64,000 nucleotides of DNA, taken from NCBI GenBank assembly GCA_028564705.1, contig JAPXFQ010000483.1:1178001-1242000 (forward strand), written 5' to 3'. Positions 32,169 through 44,100 of the stretch are shown here, in pieces. The position numbers were made by a program, and so were the translations under genes. Every line of letters begins with the position of its first letter. Positions within the stretch are counted from its first letter, which is position 1. Source of the stretch: Apricaphanius iberus (lineage: Eukaryota > Chordata > Actinopteri > Cyprinodontiformes > Aphaniidae). The notes below the pieces were generated by a model that was given only the letters and a program-made list of their open reading frames with translations, was not told the DNA's origin and did no database searches.

Positions 32169-32689
32169 TTCTGTAGAATTTAAATTATTTTTACCTTTTT
32201 TTCTGGACAAACGTAAAGATTTCACCTCTGACTTAGTTTACATATTGCAAAACTTTATGATTTTCCATTTTTATCGCCTCAAATAGTTTTGAAACTATCA
32301 GCATTGAGCTAGAAATGATATTCTATTTTGTAAGATGGCATAGTTTCCTGTTCCCTGGTGTGCTCCTGCTTTCTGTGTGCAGGTCGATTTCTCTCTCCCT
32401 TCCCGCCTCTCAGAAGCGTCTAGAGAATACAGTCTATTGTCCGGTTAGTTCGCGCTGCATGCAATGTTGTCGGAAAAAGGAGCTTCATGCGCTTAGCGTC
32501 CGATTTTACACAACTATTTATTGATTTCATAGCCGCTGGCTGGGGTGGCAGCTGGGGTGGCAAGGCTTTCTTTTAGGGTGGCACCCTATGCCACCCCAGT
32601 AGATCCGCCCCTAGGAATGAGGCTGTAACATAAAAAAAAAATGGACAAAGTGAAGCGCTGTGAATACTTTCCAGATGCACTGTATTTCA

Positions 32690-33394
32690 TACATAACACG
32701 TCCAGTTTGATTACTAGATCTAGTTGATTCAGTGGAATGAAGGTGAAAATAGCCACCAACTACCTGTCCTGCTTTTAAATTTACCATAAAAATTAGTCAT
32801 CATTAATGGTTCCATGCAAATTCATAAAAAAAAACAATATTTTTTGTTTTATTGAATATCAATACAATATTGTGACATAAAATATTGCAATATATTGCCG
32901 TATTTTCTTACACCCCTAGTGTCCTTCAACTATTTTGTTTGAGCTGAGATTGGTTTAGAAGATATGATTGGATGATCAAGGTGATTTCATACTGTGGGGC
33001 TGGTATTCTGCTGATGCGCTCTCCCTCACCAAACCTACCCACAATATAAAGGTTGTTTGCATAATGTTTGCAGCTGTTTCCTTTTTGGTGGTTAAATTAT
33101 TCTGCGGAATGTTGGTTTTATCTTTTAAAATGTAGTTCTAATTATTTCATGATTTATTTAATCCGATTATATTTTACCATTTTGAGTTAATAATAATAAT
33201 TTAGTTAATACTTACTTTCTACCAGAAGCTTTTTGTTAAACCAATGTCGCACTCAACACCAAGCATTAATAATTAAAATTAAATCACTTTTTGTCTAAGA
33301 TGGAGCCATAAAACCATCCTAATGTCCTGTCTAAATGTGTGAAAATAGATTTAAAGTACCTTATCTCAAAGAAATTTCAATCGAACGCAACTGG
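32690..33394. other. intergenic; fragment of a hAT end
   Basis: Positions 32820-32922 read, reversed, CTAGGGGTGTAAGAAAATAC then alternating AATATTG-type sequence. This looks like one terminal region of a hAT-type repeat without a visible partner. The rest is featureless. Confidence 0.35.
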
Positions 33395-33500
33395 ACTTTG
33401 TAATTTGTCTTGGAAGACGTTTCACCTCTTATCCAAGAGGCTTCATCAGTTCATGCTGACCAGGTTGGGACGGTCCCAGTGGTCCTTCATGATGCTTGAC
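33395..33500. repeat. dispersed fish repeat fragment
   Basis: TTGGAAGACGTTTCACCTCT followed by ATCCAAGAGGCTTCATCAGT is a widespread vertebrate repeat motif that I recognise but cannot assign to a family. Confidence 0.45.
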
Positions 33501-33639
33501 ATGATTACAAAAATTTGAAAATGAAAACAGAATCACTAAAAGAAAGTGTAAACGAACATTTATAAAAGAAATAAAGACATTTAGCATTTGATTAAAAACA
33601 ACAATTTAGGATAAACACATTTAATAATGGTATTGGCAA

Positions 33640-33830
33640 TCATAGTTTCATTACTCATAAGCAAGTCTAAATAGGTACGTTTTTATTTTATATTTAAGAG
33701 TTCAGTGTCTCTGCAGTTTTGCATTTGTCCGGCAAAGCTGCTTCCCCATGCTTCGTTGTAGGTATGATACTAGCTAGAGGACCTTAGTGGTCTGGAAGGT
33801 TTATATTGCAATAGGAGTATCTGGGGTCTT
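33640..33830 (-). repeat. L2-type 3' tail, truncated copy
   Basis: ACTCATAAGCAAGTCTAAAT, GTTCAGTGTCTCTGCAGTTT and the GTGGTCTGGAAGG block match 7465-7595 of the L2 copy in order. A short Tc1-like stretch (CCCCATGCTTCGTTGTAGG) is inserted or recombined near 33735-33760. Confidence 0.6.
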
Positions 33831-33834
33831 GTTA

Positions 33835-34260
33835 ATGAATGAAGGAAAAGTGGAGCAGGAGCTCCATAGACAGATTGGTCTGTCATGGCGAAGAGAGGTA
33901 TGAGCCGAAAGGCACGGCTCTCGATTTACTGTTCGATCTACGTTCCTACCCTCATCTATGGTCAGGAATTTTGGGTGGTGACCGAAAGAACGACATCACA
34001 GATACACCTGTATCTGTGATGAAATGAGTTTCCTCTGTAGGGTGGCTGGGCTCTCCCTTAGAGATAGGGTGAGAAGCTCAGTCATCCGGAAGGGGCTCAG
34101 AGTAGAGCCACTGTTCCTCCAAATCGAAAGGAGCAAGTTGAGGTGGCTATGCCATCTGGTCAGAATGCTTCCTGGACACTTCCTTGGTGGGGTGTTCCAG
34201 GCATGTCCCACCAGGAGGAGGCCCAGAGGAAGACCTAGGACTCGCTGGAGGGACTATTGG
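33835..34260 (+). pseudogene. non-LTR retrotransposon reverse-transcriptase C-terminus
   Basis: One frame gives LSIYCSIYVPTLIYGQEFWV (about 33925-33985). After a shift, 34024-34260 gives MSFLCRVAGLSLRDRVRSSV, EPLFLQIERSKLRWLCHLVR and RRRPRGRPRTRWRDYW. This is the thumb and C-terminal tail of a common fish endonuclease/reverse-transcriptase LINE ('MSFLRRVAGLSLRDRVRSSD'). The clade (RTE-like or other) is not certain. It is 5'-truncated and frameshifted. Confidence 0.7.
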
Positions 34261-34954
34261 CGTCTCTCCACTAGTACCTTTTTAACGTGCCGTACTGTAC
34301 CGTTACTATCGGTAACACGACCCGACACGTCTCGACTCTTAAGTGTTGCTTCAGAGTTACAACAAACCAGAACTCTGAAGTTAGCGGGTGCGTCAAATGG
34401 TGGGCGGCCCCAGAGTACGTAGCGGGAAGTAAACAAAGGCTCGGAGAGAAAGAAGAACAATGGTGACCTCACCAGCGATCCTGAGTTTTTTTGCTTAGTC
34501 TGTGGATTTCTATAGTCCCACGTTAAAGAGAAAGCCTCTCTCATCAAAGAATACAGACCCCGGAAAAGCTACACACTGCAAGGAAAAACACGGTGGAGAA
34601 GTACAAAGGAGTGTGAGCAGCTCCGCAGGAGAATGACGCTACAGACAGGACTCGGCAGCTTGTGAGGGTTAGCCAATGCAAATACTAACCCGATGATTTC
34701 AGATCTTTTTAAATAATCACCACTACAATGTATTTTACAGATATCCCATCTTTGAGTAGGCTTAGGCTTTTCATCAGCTTTCAAATGTGTGCAATTTACT
34801 TATTTAGCAGCGCAAGGCTTTTTTACTTTTAACAGCCAGAGCAAATGTTGTTATCAAAATTTTTAAAATGTTGCTGAACCCTCATGCCAGATATAATATT
34901 GTAAAATAATTCCACCAACTAACGTGTAATGAAACTGCAAATGAAAATACAAGC
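34261..34954. other. unannotated, possible DNA-transposon fragment
   Basis: The region 34270-34430 is CpG-richer (CGTGCCGTACTGTACCG, TAACACGACCCGACACG) and may be the end of an inverted-repeat element, but no partner end was found. Confidence 0.3.
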
Positions 34955-35140
34955 GTATAGCTTGGACATTTTTATTGGACAGGTTTAGGAAAAATTTCAG
35001 AAATAAAAGTCCAGTTGCACGTCTGTGGGTCATGGTTTAGTCTGCAGCATCCCAGGAAGGTTTGATTGAAGGCATCGTGTCATCTCCACCCTCCGTAAGC
35101 CGGTTTCCTGCTCCTGCTTCATCAGAAAAGGGTGTTGATC
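34955..35140 (+). repeat. dispersed repeat, pair with 61665-61830
   Basis: AAAGTCCAGTTGCAC, GTCTGTGGGTCATGG, AGGAAGGTTTGATTGAAGGC and GTGTCATCTCC all recur in the same order and orientation at 61680-61775. The family is unknown. Confidence 0.65.
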
Positions 35141-35396
35141 CCGCTGCAACGGATCAGATATATTTTTTAAAGTATTATGCTTACAGTGCATTTAAAACAT
35201 ACACTAAGAATTAGAGACAGCAAGTTCAGGACTTTGGCGTTCTCCGTTTCTCTCCTGAAATTCCGTTTGAATCACAGCACTGGTTTTTAATATTGTTATT
35301 GTTCTTTAGCAAACACATCCACTCGCTGTAGCGAGGTTTCAAAATGGCGGTCGGTTTGTTGCTAAAAGATGCTGTCAAGTTACACTCCAGTGATGC
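35141..35396. other. unannotated short interval
   Basis: TTTCAAAATGGCGGTCGGTTT at 35338 resembles leader sequence of DNA transposons. No frame or terminal repeat supports a call. Confidence 0.3.
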
Positions 35397-35846
35397 CGCC
35401 CTCCAGCCAATCCCTGCTCAGCTATAATGCCTCCTGCTGGATGGGGGAGCGTTGGTCCAGATGATGCTCAAAGTCACCGAGCATCCTCCATGCTGTCTCT
35501 TCTCTGTCTTCTCAGACCACCAGACGATCATGGCAGATGACCGCTTGTACTGAGCCAGGGTTCTGCCAGAGGTTTCTTCCTGTTAAAGGGAAGTTTTTCC
35601 TCTCCACTGTCGCTACATGCTTGCTCAGTATAAGGGTTTGCTGAGGAATTGCTGTGGTTGCAGTCTGCATGATCAGGGCATAACCTCATGCCGATGACTC
35701 AACGCAATCTGCTGGGATTCCTTACATAGACAACTTAACTGATTGGAATGTTTGTATAATTGTATTGAGATGACTTTTGTTGTGAAGTGCCTTGAAATGA
35801 CATTTGTTGTGAACTGGCGGTGTATAAATAAAAGTGATTTGAATAT
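35397..35846 (+). repeat. L2-type 3' tail, plus-oriented copy
   Basis: TGCCAGAGGTTTCTTCCTGT, AGTTTTTCCTCTCCACTGTC, GCTTGCTCAGTATAAGGGTT and the end GGTGTATAAATAAAAGTGATTT form the known fish LINE tail, reverse-complementary to 57318-57600 and 62925-63260. This copy ends in the short A-rich 3' tail. Confidence 0.75.
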
Positions 35847-36060
35847 CGCCAATATTTTGCAATTAATGTGCTTTACGTAATTATTATTACATAATATTAT
35901 AATGGCTGTTTTCAAAGATGTACTGCAAAAACTACACACTGTCACTTTAAGGCCCCGCCATTCAACAAAAGGAAAACTAAACTAAACTAAAATGAGGAGA
36001 AAAAAAAACTTCAATCAACAGAGCTGAAGACAACCCAGTTAAAAACTGAATGACTAGTGC

Positions 36061-37345
36061 AATGGTCAAACATCATTTAATGCTTTTAAAAGGGATTAAC
36101 AAAACTGGTATGGAGTAGGGCTGGGCAGTATACCAAAAATGTACCAGTACAGAAATTTCTGACTGTTTCCGACGTAATTTTGCCCGTGCCGGTAAATTCG
36201 GTATGCAAAAAATGGAAAAAAATTGTATTTTAGTTTAGCGGTGCTCCTGCCCCTTTAAGAATGAGGGTTTCCTTGAGTCACATGACTACACACAGTCATG
36301 TGACATCCAGAGCAGCGAAGCACTGCTAATGACCTGATGTGTAGTTCTATTTAGCAAGAGTTTGGCTACAGACTTTCTTTTTTTTTTTCAGAAAAACGCG
36401 ACTACGAACAAATAAAAGTACTTTTTATGGTGATATTGTATACTTTGATTCTAAATTGGAGCACGTATGTTTGTTATTGCAGCTAGGGAGCTGCCACCGA
36501 ACCAGAGCGTTCGTAGCCCAGCAGCTCCGCCACAGGTCCTGCTCAGGCAGAGCAGAGATTAACCCCGCTGTGTTGCTGCTTGAAGCTGCCGCCTATTAAC
36601 ACCTGTGCTCCGATGTAAAATATTTTCTAAAATAAATGACGGCACGCTAAAATCACTGATTTCACTCACCCCCTGTCACCTCAACTCATCTGTTCTGTGT
36701 GATCGCTTCCAAGTTTAAACTGGACTCTTAAGAAATACAGAAAGGACTGGGAATCAAATACTGGATTAAGAGGCTGTTTGAAGCTGTTAAATAACAAGAA
36801 GCCATCATATTTTAAAGAACAATCTAATTTTGCCACTACCGGACATCAAATACAGAAAAGGACGCAATGTTTTTTTGTTTAGTTTTTAAAGAAAAGAGAA
36901 GGGGGGGTGATGTAGTCATTGTTATCATCCACTTATCATTATCGAGGTTAAGTGTTCAATATACAGGGATATTAAATTTAGCTAATATTGCCCAGCCCTA
37001 GTATGGAGGAAGCTTGCCTAATATTTAGGGGAAGCTGATTCCACAATTTTGGAGCCAAGACAGAGAAGGCCCTATCACCGATAAGCGTCAGCCTTGTTTT
37101 TGGTCGAGAACAAGATGGAACATGGAGCCTGATCAGATCGAATAATAGTCATTTTTAAGTCAAAAGCAGCAGTTTGAACTTTATTTTTTTTGTCTTCGAG
37201 GCAATCAATAAAGAGACATGGGTATCAGTGGAGTGGTGTGTTTTATGCATGCCACTAAGAAAACGAGCCGTGGTGTTGTGTAGGAGAGCTGTAGGCGGAT
37301 AACAGCAATCTGACTCACACCCACCTATAGCTAATTAAAATAATC
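36061..37345 (-). repeat. L2-type tail copy split by a hAT
   Basis: GGAAGCTGATTCCACAATTT and GAGCCAAGACAGAGAAGGCC at 37030-37070 correspond to the 'GCTGGTTCCA...AGGAGCCTGATA' segment at 58130-58150, placing this in the same family. The piece before 36115 and the piece after 37001 join at GTATGGAG. Confidence 0.5.
36116..37000. mobile_element. 885-bp hAT-type element
   Basis: The ends are TAGGGCTGGGCAGTATACC at 36116 and, reversed, TAGGGCTGGGCAATATTAGC at 37000. A perfect 8-bp duplication, GTATGGAG, is at 36108-36115 and 37001-37008. There is no transposase. Related fragments occur at 59830-60030 (GAACCAGAGCG, AGGTCCTGCTCAGG, AGATTAACCCCGCTG shared) and about 4900-4990. Confidence 0.85.
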
Positions 37346-37931
37346 AAGTTTTTAAGTGATAAAGGCAGGATTTAACAATTTCAAATGGCATGAAAATTAT
37401 GAGATTAAGTTAAGCAATATTGCGCAGTTGGAAAAAACGTATGACCCTTCTAACTCTTATGTTGAACTTAAGGCATGGGTCAAACGTTTTTGCCAGGTTT
37501 GTGACTTTCTGTCTAATACTTTCTCAGGCTATCGATGTTTACAGGGGCAGTAGATCGCTTATTAGTTGGTAAAAAAAAACAACAACCCAGTTTTATTCTT
37601 ATTTAGGCTTTAAAAATTTACCGACATGCAAGCCACAATATTCTCAAAGCAGCAAAGGAACAAATCAGATGCACATTGTTTTGCTTTACAGGCACACTTG
37701 GTAATCATCTTTAAACAAATATAAATTGAGCCATACTTAACACAAACATTGTTCCAAGTGAAACAGGATGAATAGAAAATAAGAGTGCCAAGACTGGACC
37801 CATTTGGAACTCTATATAAAGGTCGTGAGGAACACTCTCCGTCACTGCCCAAACTAAAAATTTATGTTTTCAAAGGTAAGATCTAAACAAGATCAGGACT
37901 AACTCCTTGATTCTCACCCAATGGCCAACAC
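37346..37931. other. unannotated interval
   Basis: Only short frames without family resemblance are present. It may include decayed LINE tail, as GTGCCAAGACTGGACCC near 37785 suggests, but that is weak. Confidence 0.3.
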
Positions 37932-38410
37932 TAGGGCTGCCTCAATTTGTTACAACAAAGTGGATTAGTAAAATTATCGACATTTTTTTGTAATCAACGT
38001 TATAGTTTCTTTTTTAAAAGCTTTGTGTTTTTCTTTAAACAGTCACTTTCCCTCGATCTGCTCCCTTTTTGCCCCTCACGCACATGCGCAGTTGTGGCAA
38101 TCCGGCTCAGCTGCAGATTAGAAAAGCTTTAATAGCACTGAGCCAACAATGTAGCTCTATCGTTGTAGAGTTTTATTAAATAAAAAGAGAATCACCTGTA
38201 ATGCAAAAAGTAGAACCTGCTTTCCACTGCAGTGCAACAGTTTTGTATGAGCTTCTTAAAGTGAAGCCCGCTGTGGCTAATGACAAAAAACGAATAGTAG
38301 CCTGTGTGAGCTAGTTGGCTTGTTATCTGCTAACATTAGCATCAACAGAGTGATTTTTCTCCTTTCTACCCAACGTGTCGGCTTTTTACCTTCTCTCTTA
38401 GGTATCCAGG
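37932..38410 (+). repeat. hAT-like repeat, copy paired with 57196-58640
   Basis: It starts TAGGGCTGCCTCAATTTG. GCACATGCGCAGTTGTGGCA, GAGCCAACAATGTAGCTCTA, AAGTGAAGCCCGCTGTGGC and GTCGGCTTTTTACCTTCTC follow in the order seen at 57196-57310 plus 58297-58640. This copy lacks the LINE tail that interrupts the other and so acts as its empty site near 38060-38085. Confidence 0.65.
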
Positions 38411-40533
38411 GGTATTCATAGATTGAAAATCTGCAGATTCTCTACGGCCTGAGCTACTGCTTGGAGGCTGGTTCTGATAATTTCATAGATCACAGCGCAG
38501 CAGCTGCTGCTGTTATTTACATGACATCAAGATGCAGGTGTTTCACCAAAAACTGCTGCTTATTGCATTGAAATACTTATTTTGTCAATGTAATGTTTAC
38601 TCTGACTTTAGATGTTAAATGGCTGTTGGCAGGAAAGATCATTCAGTAGTTTTGATGAAGCTCCTGACTAAAGAGACCGTTGTATTATTTGATAGGTGCA
38701 ACAGTGGTGATGGTGATTTCATTATCCTTAGCATAAGTAATATGTTTGCTGTATCACTGTTTTATTTTTTATTATTCAAAACTGTCAAAATGACCTATCA
38801 CCGGAAAAATCACTAACTTAAGTACTTCTTAACACTCTGTGGTAATACACAAATGTTAGAGCAGCTGCTTCCTCCTGCAATAACATGTATTTTTTATTTT
38901 TTTCCACCTGGGACTTATTTATTGCATGTTCAGTTACTCACCCAGACAAGTGTGTTACCACTTGAAGTCCTAAGGGGGAATTTTAGAATGATTCGCAAAC
39001 AGTGTATGTCTGTATAATGGGAACTGTTTGGGCACCCAAAGTGCAGCCTTTAAATTATCTGCCACAGAACTCCTTCATTTCACCAATGTTGTGTTGTTAA
39101 TGGCTAGCGCCATTTCCCTGTGAATTCGGAGTGTCTTGGAGGTTATTGCCATCCAGGGTGTTTTAGAGACTTTTAATCCAGCTACATTAACAATTTCAAT
39201 GATGTCACTGCAGTGCAACGTGACAGTTTTAGTCTCAGCTGGTCTTCACTCTATGCTTGACGATGGTCGGTTATACAGAACTTGCTACTGCAAACATCCA
39301 CATGGTTTGCTTTTGTGAGTTTGAATGTAATGCATGATATGAATGAGGTCCATGTTGAAAAAGCCTAAACTTCCCTTTAACTACGCCATGCTTTAATAAA
39401 TCTTGGAACCTTTCCCTTGTCAATAGTGGTATTAATAATATTTAAGCACATAGGGTTGGATAACTTGAAACATCGCCTTAAAAAGTGTGCAAGGGTGATA
39501 CAGATAACTTACTTTTTGATTATACTTTAAAGATAATGCAAGGTAATAAAATAAATAAAAATCAATGGTAGTGTTATCAGTATTCCATGAAATATTCTCC
39601 ACAGTACCAAGTATTAAAAATTACAAGACCTTCTGCATTGTGGAAAATCTCAGGGTGTGGTAGTCAGAGGTAAACATGCCCTTTTCTCACTGGTGGTCAG
39701 TACCAAGTCTTTACTGAAGAATGAGGGGCATACTGGTGGCAACATCTTGAGGCAAACAGTTAAACAAACACAGCATACTACTGGATTCTGTGGAAGCAGA
39801 CCAAAGAGGAAATCACTTCGTATTACGTCATGAATCAAACATATGTTGTACCTCAATTTGAATGATAACTATTGATGTGGATTTTGACTGTTTTTCAAGG
39901 GATTCGGGATTTATTAAATTGTAAAAATTCACATTTAAAATGTCTACAAATCAGAAGTCCCATATATGACATCACGCAGCTAACGTGAGCTAGCATTAGC
40001 TATAGCATGTAAAACACTCACCAGCAGCTTGTAGAGCTTCTCCTCCATGTTGGCTCTCACTCCACTGACTGCTTTACCCCCATTATAACTGCCACCTTCC
40101 ACATTGTAAGATTTAAATAGGATATCTCCATGTTTAATGCCCCTTTTTTCGTCCTGGAGACGTCAGTTTCCTCTTTTCTTCTGCAGTCCACAAAGTGTTT
40201 ATACACAAAACCTAAAATAACTTTTGCCACTGGTCGAAAATCATTATTTTCTCAGCATCAAAATGTGTATTTAAAATTTGTGGACATCATATGTTCGATC
40301 CATGGCACATTTTTAACGGGATCAAATGACTTTTATCGCTCCATTGACTCTCATTATTTTTATATTTTGTAGGAGGGGACCCATGGTCCGGAAGTAGAAC
40401 AGCGCGACCTAGGCTCCCCATTGACATTGTATGCATTTTATTTGAATATATAGTATACAAAACACTAACAAAGGAAATGTATAGAGGAATTCAACAGATA
40501 CAAAAAGCCAACGGTTTAATATTTCTATATATA
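38411..40533. other. unannotated interval, probably old DNA-transposon interior
   Basis: No coding domain is recognisable. CAGCTAACGTGAGCTAGCATTAG near 39978 and GGAGGGGACCCATGGTCCGG near 40372 are recurrent fish-repeat motifs. No ends were paired. Confidence 0.3.
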
Positions 40534-40554
40534 TGTGTGTGTGTGTGTGTGTGT
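40534..40554 (+). repeat. (GT)n microsatellite
   Basis: About ten GT units lie within an AT-rich context. Confidence 0.9.
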
Positions 40555-41158
40555 AAATATATATACCGTACACACAAAAATATTACGTATATGAATTGTT
40601 TTGGCAGCATTCTTCTTGATGACATGATGTTGATTTGATGTATAGTTATACACGTATCATCTTTTTGGGCTTTTCTGAAAAATAAACAGAAGAAACGATT
40701 TTTACATCATGGGAAAATCTGTCAAAATGCGGTGAATAACAACCTACCAAACTCTTTCCAAAGCCCATGCGTGAAAGCGCAGTACCAGAAAAGTATTTTT
40801 TTCTTAATGTTCTACAGGAGCTGTAATTAACATTTATTTCTCTTTTAAAAATGTCTGCTTTTGCACAGTAAATGTCATGGCACAAAATGACAGTTTCTTT
40901 ATTTCTTAAGAAATATATATATTTAGCATTTTTTTTTTTATCATTTCAGTCATTTCAGTACCATTACACACATACGGAGCTAAACAGAAATTTGTGTTTG
41001 GACAATCGTACTTACATGTTCTCCAACCTATTACTCTCGCTTTCATTTTACAATGTTTTCTGTTGTAACATTTGAACAAAAGAACAAAAGAAGTCACATT
41101 TACTCATTTTTCCATCCAGATTAATAGACTGGTACTTCAAGCCATGTAATAGAGGTAT

Positions 41159-44100
41159 TTAAAGCAGTTCAGGTCTCCGTGATCTTATGTATCTGATCCA
41201 TTTCGACCACCAACTCTTGAATTTCTCTGATTGCAATTTTAAGGCAAATGTCAGTCTCTCCATGGTGTAGATTTCGTGAAGAGTCCCTTGCCAGTCTTCC
41301 AGTGTCGGTGCGTTGGGTTGTAGCCATTTCCTTGTTATTGCTTTCTTTGCCCCAATCAATAGTATCTTCATTAGATATTTGTCTGCTACTGATTGAATAT
41401 GTAATACCATGGTACAAAAATACATTGAGCTGACATTAAATTGTATAGGCATTTGAAACATATACTCCAGACAATCAAGAATGTTACGCCAAAAAGATGA
41501 AAGTTTCGGACAATCCCAAAATAAATGATAATGGTTGGCCACATCTGAACCACACATCCTCCAACAATTTGCTCCACTACCCTGATGTCTCTTCTGAGCA
41601 GGTGACACAAAAAAACCTTACAATGTTTTTCCATCCAAACTCTCGCCAACTGTGTGAAGATGTGGTTTTCCATTGTAATTTAAAAATGTTTTCCCATTCA
41701 TCCCCAGATATAAACAAATCTCCCTCCCTTTCCCATCTACATTTAATATGTAGGCTGTTCACATCGGAGGAGTCTTGGAGACCTTTGTATAATCTAGATA
41801 TTAATTTCTTCCCACATCCAGATTTATAAATTGAAACAAAAACCTTCAGGATCTCACTTCCCTGGTCCTTCATCAAAATTGTAGTTAATCGATTCCTTAC
41901 TTGAAGGTATCTGAAAAAATCCTGCCTCTCTAAATCATATTCCTTTTTGAGATCGTCAAAACTTTTCACAAACCCGCTGTGTATAAAGCAGCAGTAAGCT
42001 GTAAGACCCCTTCCTGCCCACATTTGAAATCTATTGTCTGTCCTATTTGGAATAAAATCCATGTCATAAGCACACCAACGTAATATATATTTTCTGCACC
42101 CTTTAAATTGTATTTCTTAACAACCTTGTGCCAGGTTTCTAGTGTTACTTTTATCCAGGGGTTATTTTTATTTGCAAGACTGTCTTTAAGTTTTTTATCT
42201 GACATTACTGCCTGTATGGGTGGACCCACAGAGGCCCCTTCTTCTATTTCCTTCCACCTCGCCCTGAACTGCGAGTCACAGAGATACCCCAGGTTTCTTA
42301 TCTGAGCAGCACAGTAATAATCTTGTAAATTTGGCAGCGCCATTCCTCCTTTGTCTTTTGATAATTGCATTACTTTAAATTTTACCCTTGGTTTTTTACC
42401 CATCCAGATATATCGAGAAATTAATTTTTGCCATTCAATGAACTGTCGATCACTTATTTCGATTGGTAGCGATAGGAAAAGATACAACAGGCGGGGCAAA
42501 ATCACCATTTTGACTGAATCAATCCTTGAAGTTAGACTGAGAAAAGGTAAGTGGTTCCATCTGGAGATATCGGATTTAATTTTACGGTTAAGAGGAATAT
42601 AGTTGGCTTTAAATAATTTTGTAATGTCTTGGGTAAGATTAATTCCCAGATACTTCATTGATGTTTTGTTACAACTCAGGTAGTATTTAGTTGCCAAGTC
42701 ATCTGGTAGATTAAAATTAAGGGTCATAACTTGAGTTTTTTTAATATTTATTTTATAACCCGATAATTTACTAAACACATCCAGTGATGACATTAAAGTT
42801 GTTAGGGATGCTGATGGTTGGGATAAATATATTAACACGTCATCCGCAAATAAAGATATTTTGTGTTCCTGTCCTGCTATATTTATACCCTTGATTTGCT
42901 TGTTTTGCCTAATATATTGACTGAGAGGTTCTATAAAAAGGGTAAAGAGAAGTGGCGAACAGGGACAACCCTGCCTGCAAGAACGCTCCAAAACAAAAGA
43001 ATTTGCGAGGCTACCATTTATTTTCATTCTTGCTGTTGGGTTATTATATACAGCTTTAAAAGCTGTTATCAGAGTATGATGAAAACCAAATTTGTCAAGC
43101 ACGTTATACAAAAAAGTCCATCTCACTGAATCAAACGCCTTCTCTGCGTCCAATCCCATTAACATTGCTTGGATCTTGTTTTGCTGGACATGCCACATAA
43201 TATGTAGCATCCTCCTCAAGCTGTCTTGGGTCTGTCTCTCATGAATAAATCCAGTCTGGTCCAAATGGATAAGCGATGGTAAAAGTTTTTCAATTCTCCT
43301 TGCCAAAATTGACATATATATCTTATAATCTAAATTTAACACAGAAATGGGTCGATATTGTTTACAATCTAATGAATCCTTGCCTTCCTTTGGTATTACC
43401 GAGATTATTGCTTGTTTCCATGTGGGGGGATCTCTCCCTCTTTGAGTGCTCCATTACATATCTGGCACAGTTTTGGAATCAACTGTTCCTTGAAAGATTT
43501 GTACCATTCGGCTGTGAAGCCGTCCGAACCTGGGCTTTTATGTGGTTTGAGTCTTGATATTGCTGCCTTGACTTCTATTTCAGTGATATCCGCAGCCAAG
43601 GCCTCTTTTTGTTCTTGTGTAATTGTAGGAAGATTTAGAGATTTGAGAAAACTCTTCATCTCGTCTTCATTATCTAGTTCTGGTTGTGAATATAATTCCC
43701 TATAATAATTTTCAAAACTTTGTTGGATTTGTTCTGATCTATGCTGTATTTTCTTAGTCTGAGGGCATCTAATCTTATTAATAGTGGCATCTGCTTGTTG
43801 TTTCCTCAGTTTATATGATAAGAATTTCATTGCCTTAGTACCTGCCTCATAGTACCCCTGTTTTAGAAATACCAATTTCTTTTTAACCTCTTCTGTGGTT
43901 ATATCATTTATCTCATTTTGCAGTTGTTTAATTTTAATTGATGCTTCTTTGGTCTCTGGTTTAGCTTGATGATCTTTTTGTAATTCTTTGAGTCTGGTGT
44001 GTAAGGAATTGAGCTTCTCCTGTCTACGTTTTTTTAGTGATGATGAAATAAAAATTATTTTTCCCCTCAGGACTGCCTTAAATGCATCCCACACCATAGG

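Larger units (their letters stand above)
31148..32613 (-). mobile_element. 1,466-bp hAT element in Tc1
   Basis: The ends are CAGGGGCGGATCTAG at 31148 and, reversed, TAGGGGCGGATCTACTGGGG at 32613. A perfect 8-bp duplication, GGAATGAG, lies at 31140-31147 and 32614-32621. An 8-bp duplication and CAGGG-type ends identify hAT. The interior holds only an N-terminal transposase-like exon (31821-32168, minus strand), a (AT)n tract, and a reversed fragment of the 12.7-kb composite repeat (about 31480-31610). The catalytic domain is absent, so it is non-autonomous. Confidence 0.85.
29032..32682 (-). mobile_element. Tc1-like element split by two insertions, left end truncated
   Basis: The plus-strand text TTTGTTGATGCACCTTTGGC through CAGCATGATGCTGCCACCAC and the end CTTTCCAGATGCACTGTA (TA at 32683-32684) belong to a widespread fish Tc1-like transposon. 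The transposase is on the minus strand (29275-29514). Removing 29700-30470 and 31148-32613 with their duplications leaves about 1.4 kb, the usual Tc1 length. The left roughly 150 bp, including the left inverted repeat, are missing at 29032. It is inactive. Confidence 0.8.

Noticed and set aside
32315..32524. 69-codon plus-strand frame inside the hAT
   Set aside because: Serine/leucine-rich with no family similarity; lies in the non-coding interior of a deletion derivative.
39978..40020. GCTAACGTGAGCTAGCATTAGC as an inverted-repeat regulatory site
   Set aside because: A recurrent 'GCTA'-rich motif of fish repeats, with no evidence of function.
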